Below, in pieces: positions 8,008 through 15,602 of a stretch of 64,000 nt of DNA. This stretch comes from Pedobacter kyungheensis (lineage in GTDB: Bacteria; Bacteroidota; Bacteroidia; Sphingobacteriales; Sphingobacteriaceae). The stretch covers positions 124,001-188,000 of the forward strand of contig NZ_JSYN01000020.1 of the NCBI RefSeq assembly GCF_000812965.1, written 5' to 3'. Under the pieces are notes generated by a model. It ran no database searches and had not been told where the DNA came from. It saw only the letters and a list, made by a program, of their open reading frames with translations. How positions within the stretch are numbered: position 1 is the stretch's first letter; the number at the start of each line of letters is the position of its first letter. The position numbers and the translations under genes are program-made.

Positions 8008-9242
8008 AACCTTACATTTAAGAGGTTAACATTCACCGCAACAAAGGCAGCTTTCAATTGCTCAACAGCCATTTCTATTTGCTCAAAACTATGTGTAGCC
8101 ATCAGCGAAAAACGGATGAGCGAAGAATCAGACGGCACAGCTGGCGATACCACCGGATTAACGAATATGCCATTCTCCTGCAGGATATTGGTGATCATAA
8201 AAGTTGCCGTATTGTCTCTGATATACACCGGAATGATGGGGCTATTGCTGTGGCCGATATCAAATCCGGCATCGAGCAAAAGTTTTTTGGCATAATTGGT
8301 ATTGGCCCAGAGTTTATCAATGCGCTCAGGTTCCCTTTCAATAATATCGAGTGCGGCAATTACACTGGCTACAGCCGAAGGTGGCATGCTTGCACTAAAC
8401 ATGAGCGAGCGGGCCCGGTGTTTAATAAATTCGATGGTTTCGGTATTCGCGGCAATAAAACCACCCAGAGAAGCCAGCGATTTACTGAAGGTTCCCATAA
8501 TCAGGTCGACTTTATTGGTCAGGTTAAAATGCGAAGCGGTACCTGCCCCATTAAAACCAATTACACCCAAACTATGAGCATCATCCATCATGATATTGGC
8601 GCCAAACTCGTCGGCTATTTCGACCATTTCGGGCAAATTAACTAAATCGCCTTCCATGCTAAAAATACCATCAGAAACAATAAGCTTAGCCGAATCGGCC
8701 GGTAAACGGCTCAGTTTACTGCGCAAATCGTCCATATCGTTATGGGCGTATTTTATCGTTCTGGAGAAGGATAGCCTGCTCCCATCGATAATTGAAGCAT
8801 GATCGTATTCATCCAGAATAAGGTAATCGTTGCGATCGAGCAAACAGGAAATTACGCCCAGATTTACCTGAAAACCTGTACTAAATAATACTGCAGCTTC
8901 TTTTCCGACATAATTTGCCAGGCGTTGCTCAAGTTCGAGGTGGATATCGAGTGAACCGTTTAAAAAACGGGAACCTGCACAACCTGTACCATACTTATCG
9001 ATGGCATTTTTTGAAGCTCTTTTAATTTCGGGATGATTGGTAAGCCCTAAATAAGAGTTTGAACCAAACATGAGCACCTTTTTACCTTTAATTACCACCT
9101 CGGTATCCTGCGCCGATTCAATTGACCTGAAATAAGGGTACAATCCTTTTTCTTTTATAAGTGTTGCATCTTTAAATGAAGCAATTCTATCCTGTAGTTT
9201 TTTACGCATGCCAATGCTATTATTCTGTCTTGTTTGAAGCAT
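8004..9242 (-). CDS. spt: serine palmitoyltransferase (alpha-oxoamine synthase family)
   Basis: A PLP enzyme joining serine and an acyl thioester to 3-ketosphinganine, the first step of sphingolipid synthesis. The 412 residues carry SNSYLGLTNHPE, GSRFLNGSLDIH, DEYDHASIIDG (ring-stacking His), DDAHSLGVIG (Asp binding the PLP nitrogen) and GTFSKSLASLGG with the Schiff-base Lys at about 254. Relatives in the same family are glycine C-acetyltransferase, KBL and BioF. The downstream GNAT-type and epimerase-type genes favour the sphingolipid role. An alternative start lies at Met12 (9209). It is the first gene of the minus-strand run; I found no clear -7 box upstream of it. Confidence 0.88.
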   Translation of the reverse strand: MLQTRQNNSIGMRKKLQDRIASFKDATLIKEKGLYPYFRSIESAQDTEVVIKGKKVLMFGSNSYLGLTNHPEIKRASKNAIDKYGTGCAGSRFLNGSLDIHLELEQRLANYVGKEAAVLFSTGFQVNLGVISCLLDRNDYLILDEYDHASIIDGSRLSFSRTIKYAHNDMDDLRSKLSRLPADSAKLIVSDGIFSMEGDLVNLPEMVEIADEFGANIMMDDAHSLGVIGFNGAGTASHFNLTNKVDLIMGTFSKSLASLGGFIAANTETIEFIKHRARSLMFSASMPPSAVASVIAALDIIEREPERIDKLWANTNYAKKLLLDAGFDIGHSNSPIIPVYIRDNTATFMITNILQENGIFVNPVVSPAVPSDSSLIRFSLMATHSFEQIEMAVEQLKAAFVAVNVNLLNVRL

Positions 9243-9728
9243 ATCATTTTACACCAAACGCATCAATTCCATTAGCAAAAAGCCGGTAGCCCTTCACTTT
9301 TATCTGATGTTTTGTTAACACAATTTTAACGCAGAATCTGACCTAAAAAAAGGTTGAAAAGTGGGATATATTGGTCAAAAAGGTGGATCGGCTGAATATG
9401 ACATTTAGATGAATTGACCGTTCTACTATCTGACTTTTTAAATAAAAAGGTAAAATAAAAAAATAGACCTAAAAAAGGCTTTAAAACCCTTAAAAACAAA
9501 CACAAAACACTAATATTTAATAAATTAACTGAATAAAACAATATTATAAAAATTAATCAAACGATTGATTTTTAATCAAATTTTCGTCAAATTTTTAAAA
9601 AATAAAAAAATATTATCGCCCGAAACATACATTTGAAGACAGGAAAAACCGGGTGTTTTCAGTCCAATGGAAAACGCAAAAACCTAAACAATTTTAAGGA
9701 CTAATAAGACTAATAAATTAACACCACA
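9243..9728. other. intergenic region between divergent spt and AraC-type genes
   Basis: A 486-bp very A+T-rich spacer between two divergent genes. It holds an ACCT-A6-AGGT dyad at 9341-9354, with a related copy of its GACCTAAAAAAGG-type core near 9465-9478. A second dyad, AATCAA-N4-TTGATT, lies at 9555-9570, followed by another AATCAA at 9574. A -7 promoter box for the rightward gene is listed separately. A 71-codon minus-strand reading frame (9326-9541) has low-complexity composition and no recognisable motif, so it is not called. No RNA gene is evident. Confidence 0.6.
9628..9635 (+). promoter_or_regulatory. candidate -7 box for the AraC-type regulator
   Basis: TACATTTG is an exact match to the Bacteroidota -7 consensus TAnnTTTG. 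It lies about 93 bp before the start at 9729. No clear TTG element is seen about 19 bp upstream, so only the -7 half is supported. Confidence 0.4.
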
Positions 9729-10622
9729 ATGGGACAATTGCATGCGGGCAAACAGCCATCATCGTCGGGTTATCCCGATACCTTAACGGGTGTTGAATTG
9801 ATGGTTTCGATATACAACAGTGCCAGTGGAAATGAGTGCCCCAAATCACCTTTCCGGGCAACCGATTTCGGGATTTTAATGGTAAAGAAAGGAAGCCTGA
9901 AAATAAAGATCAATTTTATTGAGCATACTTTAAACTACCGTGATATTTTATGTATGCTGCCCGATCATATTTACGAAATACCAGAAGAACCCGATGCTAC
10001 TGTTATTTTTACCCATTTTAACAAAAGCTACCTGGTGCGGAAAGGGATATTCTTTAATATTGCCGAAACCTATAAAATATTTAACGGAAAAGAACTGCTG
10101 AAGTTTTCACTTTCGAAAGCGGAGTATGAGCAGGTATTGGCCGATATGATGGCGCTTCAAAACCGGCTTTCCATCTCTAAACATACCCGCCACATTGATG
10201 ATATTATACACAACAGCTTTTTATCTATTGTTTACGATATCTTTTTACTAAACGAGAAGCAAAAGAAACTGCCGGAAGCGGCTATTAACAGCAAGGTAGA
10301 GCTTACCAACCGTTTTTTATCGCTGGTAGCGGAGCGTTTTAAAGCAGAAAAGCGGGTAATTTATTATGCCAACTGCCTCCACATTACGCCGAGGCATCTT
10401 TCGCAAGTGGTTAAACAGGTTACCGGAAAATCGGCCGGAGAACATATCGACGATTTTGTAATCAGAGAAGCCAAATTATTGCTTACCGGGCATGTAATGA
10501 ACATTTCGGAAATTGCCGAAGAGCTCCATTTCAGTAATCCTTCCTTCTTCGGAAAATACTTTAAAAAACATGCAGGTTTATCTCCGCTATCGTTTAAAAG
10601 AGATCATAATATCGCCTTGTAG
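9729..10622 (+). CDS. AraC-family transcriptional regulator
   Basis: 297 residues: an N-terminal cupin-like sensing region (about 25-120, with FGILMVKKGSLKIKINF and DILCMLPDHIYEIPEEP) and a C-terminal AraC-type double helix-turn-helix (about 195-295). Motifs in the second part are YYANCLHITPRHLSQVVKQ and ISEIAEELHFSNPSFFGKYF, followed by the family ending GLSPLSFKR. It is a cytosolic DNA-binding protein of unknown effector. It converges with the sulfatase gene downstream and is divergent from the sphingolipid operon across a long A+T-rich spacer, so it could control either. The sequence does not decide. Confidence 0.88.
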   Translation: MGQLHAGKQPSSSGYPDTLTGVELMVSIYNSASGNECPKSPFRATDFGILMVKKGSLKIKINFIEHTLNYRDILCMLPDHIYEIPEEPDATVIFTHFNKSYLVRKGIFFNIAETYKIFNGKELLKFSLSKAEYEQVLADMMALQNRLSISKHTRHIDDIIHNSFLSIVYDIFLLNEKQKKLPEAAINSKVELTNRFLSLVAERFKAEKRVIYYANCLHITPRHLSQVVKQVTGKSAGEHIDDFVIREAKLLLTGHVMNISEIAEELHFSNPSFFGKYFKKHAGLSPLSFKRDHNIAL

Positions 10623-10665
10623 CTAACCTTTTTGGCAAGCTACAAGACAAGTTCTAAGTGCTGTT

Positions 10666-12051
10666 TTATTTTACCGTCCAGTAAGGCGAATCCGTTCTTG
10701 CAGTTAACAGGTAATCTTCCATTTTCTTTACCAAATCAGGGTGGGCTGCAGCTACATCCCTGGTCTCTCCGATATCGGTTTTCAGATCGTAAAGTTCCAG
10801 TTTATGATGCCTTTTTACGCCTTTCCACTGACCATAACGCAGGGCTTGTTCAAAACCCAGCTCAAAAAACTCCCAATACAGAAAACGGTCTGCATTAGCC
10901 TTGCTCCCTTTAATTACCGGATAAATACTGGCGCCATCTGTTTTAAAGCCACTGGTTTTACCTGCAATTTCGGCAAATGTGGGCATAATATCGGGGAAGT
11001 ATCCCGGTACACTGCTCGTTTTGGGTGCATTTTTAATAAACGGCGCCCATGCAATAAACGGGATACGGATGCCGCCATCATACAAATCCCGTTTATAGCC
11101 CTTTAGCTGTCCGTTCGAATCAAAAAACTCCGAAACGGCTTTGAGCTGACTGGTCGGTTCTGACCGCGGACCGTTATCGGAAGCAAAAAAGACGATGGTA
11201 TTGGTTGACAAACCACTTTTGATCAGGTAATCTTTTATTTTCCCTACGGATTGATCCATGTAATAAACCATGGCGGCATAGGTTTTCATATCCTCAGGCC
11301 AGTTTTTATTTTTGTATATAGCCTGATCGGGCACATCGAGTGGCGAATGCGGATTGTTAAAATTCACCATCAAAAAGAAAGGTTTTGTATTGTCTTTTTG
11401 TGTTTTCAGGTAAGCCAATGCTTCGTCGGTGCAAATGTTAGTTTCGTAATAACCCTTTCTGGCGTTGGTATTGGCTTCAACTGTTTGGATTTTGCCGTTT
11501 ACATAACGATGGTCGGGCCAATAGGTACTGGCGTATGTAGCCGGTATGTTGACGAGCCAGCCCGAAAACTGATCAAATCCCCTTTGCAAAGGTGTAGCCA
11601 GCGAATCGTAGCCGTCAACATGCCATTTCCCAACCAGCGCAGTATGATATCCTGCATCCTGCATGAGGTTACCTATGGTGTAATCGTTTTTTGTCAGGTT
11701 AGCCCGGTACACCACATTTTTTCCTTTTTTGCCCGGAAGACCACCCTGATCTGTTGCATTTCCTCTGATGGTAGCATGACCGGTATTTAGCCCGGTAAGG
11801 ATAGAACCCCTTGAAGGCGAACAAACCGGGGCACCGGCATAAAAATCGGTAAACCTTGTTCCTTCCTTAGCCAACTGATCGATATTGGGTGTCAGGATCA
11901 GTTTTTGTCCGTAAACGCCTACATCGCCATACCCCAAGTCATCGGCCATAATAAAAATGATATTAGGTCTTTCTCCTATTTTTCGCTGGGCAAAAGCGAA
12001 TGCACTAAAAAAGATGATTATGGCGGCTATAATTAAACTTCTATTGATCAT
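10666..12051 (-). CDS. secreted type I sulfatase
   Basis: 461 residues with a signal peptide (about 1-21, ending in FAQ). The sulfatase signature C-S-P-S-R places the formylglycine-forming Cys at residue 77, followed by GSILTG. Metal-site segments are MADDLGYGDVG near the N-terminus and FFASDNGPRSEP near residues 295-305; VGKWHVDG is also conserved. The family hydrolyses sulfate esters, here most like the arylsulfatase / N-acetylgalactosamine-6-sulfatase group. Activity would need a maturation enzyme acting on Cys77, not seen in this window. The C-terminal part (LYDLKTDIGETRDVA) is the usual sulfatase tail. Mucin or glycosaminoglycan sulfate is a reasonable substrate, given the sialic-acid locus nearby, but that is inference. 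Confidence 0.9.
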   Translation of the reverse strand: MINRSLIIAAIIIFFSAFAFAQRKIGERPNIIFIMADDLGYGDVGVYGQKLILTPNIDQLAKEGTRFTDFYAGAPVCSPSRGSILTGLNTGHATIRGNATDQGGLPGKKGKNVVYRANLTKNDYTIGNLMQDAGYHTALVGKWHVDGYDSLATPLQRGFDQFSGWLVNIPATYASTYWPDHRYVNGKIQTVEANTNARKGYYETNICTDEALAYLKTQKDNTKPFFLMVNFNNPHSPLDVPDQAIYKNKNWPEDMKTYAAMVYYMDQSVGKIKDYLIKSGLSTNTIVFFASDNGPRSEPTSQLKAVSEFFDSNGQLKGYKRDLYDGGIRIPFIAWAPFIKNAPKTSSVPGYFPDIMPTFAEIAGKTSGFKTDGASIYPVIKGSKANADRFLYWEFFELGFEQALRYGQWKGVKRHHKLELYDLKTDIGETRDVAAAHPDLVKKMEDYLLTARTDSPYWTVK

Positions 12052-12375
12052 TTTAAAATTGAAAGCTATTTGCCCGTAAATATAACCTAATCAATGCAAA
12101 ATTATAACCGTCAAAAACCCCCAATATATGGGAACATGCTTTTTTAATACACGAAATGTAACCACTATGCGTACTCATTTATTTTCAATCCCTGGCTACC
12201 TATTCTTTTCTATGCAATTTTTATCATTAAAAGTCGCCCAAATGAGTAATTTGTAGCAATAACGCCCTTAATTTGAATCGGTATTGCGGCTTTTCGTTTA
12301 CAAAACAAGCCGATAAGGTTGTAAACAAATTCGTACAGCACAATTTTCCAACAAAGCTTTATCTTGGCTGAAAAT
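12052..12375. other. intergenic region between sulfatase and membrane AraC regulator
   Basis: A 324-bp A+T-rich spacer between divergent genes. Apart from the candidate sulfatase promoter at 12097-12124 I see no gene, repeat or hairpin of note. Confidence 0.5.
12097..12124 (-). promoter_or_regulatory. candidate promoter of the sulfatase gene
   Basis: Read on the minus strand, TTG (12124-12122) is followed after 17 bp by TAATTTTG (12104-12097), an exact TAnnTTTG match. Transcription would begin near 12090, giving a leader of about 40 nt before the start at 12051. Confidence 0.45.
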
Positions 12376-13596
12376 ATGCAGTTTTTGAATCTTTTAGTCG
12401 GCATCTGTTGTCTCTTTCTGCTTCTATTCGCTATAAACCTGTTTTTTGCTAAAAAAGGGAATAAAACACTCAATATTTTACTTTCACTTTTATTTTTTGC
12501 CCGTTTTGGCCAGATTTTAATTTCTGCACTCATTGCCGCCCAAAAACCTGTAGCACTTGTATATGTTTTTCAGGCTTTTACGCCGCTTTACTACGCTGCA
12601 CCGGCTTGTTTTTACCTCTACATTTCGGGTTTTATTGATAAAAGTACGGGGTTGCGAAAGTGGCAGTGGCTGCATTTTATCCCTGCCTTGCTGGCGCTCA
12701 TTCATGTGCTACCCTGGCATGGCTGGCCTGAACTCGATTGGGATACCATTCCGAAACAGCTGGCAGATAACGGCTATTTTTCGCTTAAAACCCAAACAGG
12801 GCTATTTCCAAACTACTTCCATTATACCCTGCGGCCCATCCTGGTATTTACTTATTTATGCCTGGCCTGGATACATTATTACCGAAAAATGGATAAAACC
12901 AACAAAAGGGATGAACCCGGAAAACGCTGGATTGTGTTCTTTCTTCGCGTGGCTACATTTTTTCAGTTAATGAGTTTAACGCCGGTAGTTTTAAGGGGCT
13001 TGCACATCACCTATACCCAGCCCTCTTTTGTAATTACCAATTGTATTTTACTGCTGCTACTGGTATTGTACGCGCTGCATAAACCACATATTTTTTATGG
13101 TTATTTACTAGTATCGGTAGAGCTGGATAAAAAAAATATGCCCGAACAGGTTGAACCTGATGAAACCCTGACAGGGGCTGTAAGTTCTGGCATACAAATA
13201 ACTAAGGGTGAACAACCGGCAAAACCAGCAAAAAAAGTAAACTTATCTGAAGCACAACTAACCGAACTTTCCCATGCGATGGAAACTTTGATGCAACAGG
13301 AGCAACTTTACCTGCTTCACGATTTTCAGATTATTGATCTTGCGGCTAAACTCAATATTCCTGTTCACCATTGTTCTTATATTATTAACAACACCATTGG
13401 TAAAAATTTTCGTGACTGGATTAACGGTTACCGGGTAGCTCATTTTTTAATCCAGCATCCTTTAAAAAGTGATAAATTAACCATCGAAGCCATTGCTTCA
13501 GAATCGGGTTTTAAAAGTCTGGCTACTTTTTACAATGCTTTTAAAAAAGAAAAGGGTGTAATGCCAACCAACTATTTCAACAAAGAATTGAGCTAA
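12376..13596 (+). CDS. membrane-anchored AraC-type regulator
   Basis: About 406 residues. The N-terminal half is strongly hydrophobic with about six or seven membrane helices (LLVGICCLFLLLFAINLFF, ILLSLLFFARFGQILISALI and others). The C-terminal third is an AraC-type helix-turn-helix domain (about 290-405) with FQIIDLAAKLNIPVHHCSYI and FKSLATFYNAFKKEKGVMPT. This layout is common in Bacteroidota regulators that sense a signal in the membrane. The frame could also open at TTG 12364, but ATG 12376 gives a better N-terminus. A linker rich in Lys, Ala and Pro (about 255-285) joins the halves. Target genes are unknown. Confidence 0.82.
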   Translation: MQFLNLLVGICCLFLLLFAINLFFAKKGNKTLNILLSLLFFARFGQILISALIAAQKPVALVYVFQAFTPLYYAAPACFYLYISGFIDKSTGLRKWQWLHFIPALLALIHVLPWHGWPELDWDTIPKQLADNGYFSLKTQTGLFPNYFHYTLRPILVFTYLCLAWIHYYRKMDKTNKRDEPGKRWIVFFLRVATFFQLMSLTPVVLRGLHITYTQPSFVITNCILLLLLVLYALHKPHIFYGYLLVSVELDKKNMPEQVEPDETLTGAVSSGIQITKGEQPAKPAKKVNLSEAQLTELSHAMETLMQQEQLYLLHDFQIIDLAAKLNIPVHHCSYIINNTIGKNFRDWINGYRVAHFLIQHPLKSDKLTIEAIASESGFKSLATFYNAFKKEKGVMPTNYFNKELS

Positions 13597-13686
13597 AAAG
13601 CCCCTTTTTGGCCTGTTTTTGGTCTAACGGCTGAATAGTTAGAGGCCGATTGCTCCCCATTAGCGCATGATTTTGCCGTCCGCAGA

Positions 13687-13694
13687 TAACTTTG
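13687..13694 (+). promoter_or_regulatory. candidate -7 box for the Crp/Fnr-type regulator
   Basis: TAACTTTG matches TAnnTTTG exactly and lies about 100 bp before the start at 13796. No well-spaced TTG element is visible, so the call rests on one box. Confidence 0.4.
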
Positions 13695-13795
13695 CATAGT
13701 TAACCAAACAAATCCGGTGGCTTGCCAGGGCGAGCAGATTTAAGGTAATAGCGAAAAACTGTCCCATTAATTTTTCTATTTAGCAGGTTTAATAA

Positions 13796-14413
13796 ATGCA
13801 ATACTCAAGCACTCATTCTTCTATGCTTCCGCTTTTTCAATACCTGGAAAAGTTTCATCCCCTATCGGGAGAATTTAAAGCTTCTTACGAAAAAAACTGT
13901 AAGGTAATTCATGTAAAAAAGTATAAACATGTGCTCTCACCCATTGACCATAATACTTCGCTTTACTTTTTGGTGAGTGGATTGGTTCGTGGTTTTGTTA
14001 AGGATGGTAAAAAAGATATCAGCACCTGGTTTAGTTTCGGGAATGAGATTATCGGTGCCATTCGCCACCCATACGATCACGACAACCACTCGATAGAATA
14101 TTTACAGGCGCTTGAAGATTGTGTTTTAATCAGCATCCCTTACAACCTGATTGAAGCCGCTTACTCCCACTATCCGGAAGCTAATCTGATTGGAAGAAAA
14201 CTTTTTGAATTGCATTATTATGCGGCATCTGACAGGGCTATTCTGGCCCGGATCCCTAATGCATCGAAAAGGTACCGTAAGCTGGAATCGAACGGATTGG
14301 CTTTTGATAAAGTTCCCAAACGTTACCTGGCCAGCTATTTAGGTATACGTTTGGAAACCATGAGCAGAATTAGCACGAAATTTTTAGTCGACGATCTTCA
14401 CGCAGCATCTTAA
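13796..14413 (+). CDS. Crp/Fnr-family regulator
   Basis: 205 residues. The N-terminal part folds like a cyclic-nucleotide-binding domain (about 25-125: LYFLVSGLVRGFVKDGKK, then WFSFGNEIIGAI). The C-terminal part is a winged helix whose recognition segment is VPKRYLASYLGIRLETMSRI (about 172-191). Residues that bind cAMP in Crp are not conserved, so the ligand is unknown. It ends 7 bp from the end of the convergent 2-epimerase gene. Such proteins are common beside carbohydrate loci in this phylum; a direct link to the sialic-acid genes is not shown. Confidence 0.85.
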   Translation: MQYSSTHSSMLPLFQYLEKFHPLSGEFKASYEKNCKVIHVKKYKHVLSPIDHNTSLYFLVSGLVRGFVKDGKKDISTWFSFGNEIIGAIRHPYDHDNHSIEYLQALEDCVLISIPYNLIEAAYSHYPEANLIGRKLFELHYYAASDRAILARIPNASKRYRKLESNGLAFDKVPKRYLASYLGIRLETMSRISTKFLVDDLHAAS

Positions 14414-14419
14414 GCCTGT

Positions 14420-15601
14420 TTAATAACCTAAACTGGCCAATAACTGTGCGCAATACCATTCTTGCCGCGGCAAATGGAAAGGCCCCTTAAACAGGTTGCC
14501 CTTAGCGGTTTGGGCTACTGAACCATCCCGATGCAGGTAGCCAAACCACTCGCCATGCTCAGGGTCGTGAAATTTACTGTAAGCATAATCGTGCACCATT
14601 TTGTGCCAGCGTGCATATTTCTCGTCGCCGGTTAAAGTATAGGCCAGTAAAGTAGCGATAATGGTTTCGTTTTGCGGCCACCAGAATTTCATATCCTGCC
14701 AGTATTCCTGCACAGGTTTACTATACACATCCCTGAAATACAGGATACCGCCATACTGCTCATCCCAGCCCCTTACCCACATGTAATCTAGCATTTTACA
14801 GCCTAGTTTAATCAGTTCAGGATCGTTGTTACGGTATTTGGCTTCGTGCAAAATAAACCAGGCCCCTTCAATAGCATGTCCCGGGTTTAAGGTACGGCCA
14901 TCAATATGATCGATGATAGCACCATCGGGCGCCACCTGCTCCATTACACATTGAATATCGTCTTTAACAAAGTCATTTTTAATCTCCTCAATCCATTTCG
15001 CAATCCATTCGTCACAGCGCGGATCGCCAATGGTTTCGCGCAACTGCTGCGCCGTATTCATCATAATCATAGGCACTCCAATTCCTTTAGCAGGCCGGGT
15101 ATCGGTAAATTTCGGAGGTAGTAAACCGGGTTGGGTAGCATATTCAATACATTTTCCGAACAAATATCTGGCTTTTTCAGCTGCTGTTTCATCGCCACTG
15201 GCTTTTGCATAGGCGGCATTCGCAATCACGGCAAACGTTTCAGAAAAATAGTAGCGCCTTTTGCGGATAGGTTTCCCCTCGCGCGTAACGTGGAAAAACA
15301 TCTGTCCGTCGGTATCAAAACAATGTTGATTCAAAAAATCAATACCCGATTTTGCGGCATCGAGCCATTCTTGTTTGGGTTCAATGGTGTTGTAGAGGGT
15401 CGATAACAGCCAGGCTGCACGCCCCTGAATCCAAACGGCCTTATCATCGTCGATCAGACTGCCATCAGCATCGCGCATAAACAGATAACCACCATGTTCC
15501 TGATCAACTGACCTCGGAAACCAGAATGGAACGGTATTGTTAAGCAACTGGTTTTGGTAAAATGCGGCCAGATCCTGCAAATCTTTTGAAGTATAACTCA
15601 T
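14420..15601 (-). CDS. N-acylglucosamine 2-epimerase (AGE family)
   Basis: 393 residues of the (alpha/alpha)6-barrel AGE family. It would interconvert N-acetylmannosamine and N-acetylglucosamine, the step after sialic-acid cleavage. Visible family blocks are VDQEHGGYLFMRDADG near the N-terminus, AVWIQGRAAWLLSTLY (about 55-70), HAIEGAWFILHEA (about 240-252), FWWPQNETIIATLLAY (about 306-321) and FHLPRQEWY near the end; several barrel His residues are present. No signal peptide, so it is cytosolic. It is the last gene of the sialic-acid run, 1 bp after the esterase. This fits the Bacteroides-type route through GlcNAc, which then needs a hexokinase not in this window. Cellobiose epimerase is the main alternative. 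Confidence 0.85.
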   Translation of the reverse strand: MSYTSKDLQDLAAFYQNQLLNNTVPFWFPRSVDQEHGGYLFMRDADGSLIDDDKAVWIQGRAAWLLSTLYNTIEPKQEWLDAAKSGIDFLNQHCFDTDGQMFFHVTREGKPIRKRRYYFSETFAVIANAAYAKASGDETAAEKARYLFGKCIEYATQPGLLPPKFTDTRPAKGIGVPMIMMNTAQQLRETIGDPRCDEWIAKWIEEIKNDFVKDDIQCVMEQVAPDGAIIDHIDGRTLNPGHAIEGAWFILHEAKYRNNDPELIKLGCKMLDYMWVRGWDEQYGGILYFRDVYSKPVQEYWQDMKFWWPQNETIIATLLAYTLTGDEKYARWHKMVHDYAYSKFHDPEHGEWFGYLHRDGSVAQTAKGNLFKGPFHLPRQEWYCAQLLASLGY

Positions 15602-15602
15602 G

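Noticed and set aside
9326..9541. 71-codon minus-strand frame in the spt-AraC spacer
   Set aside because: Low-complexity, very A+T-rich translation (F, L and K rich) without motif, overlapping regulatory-looking DNA.
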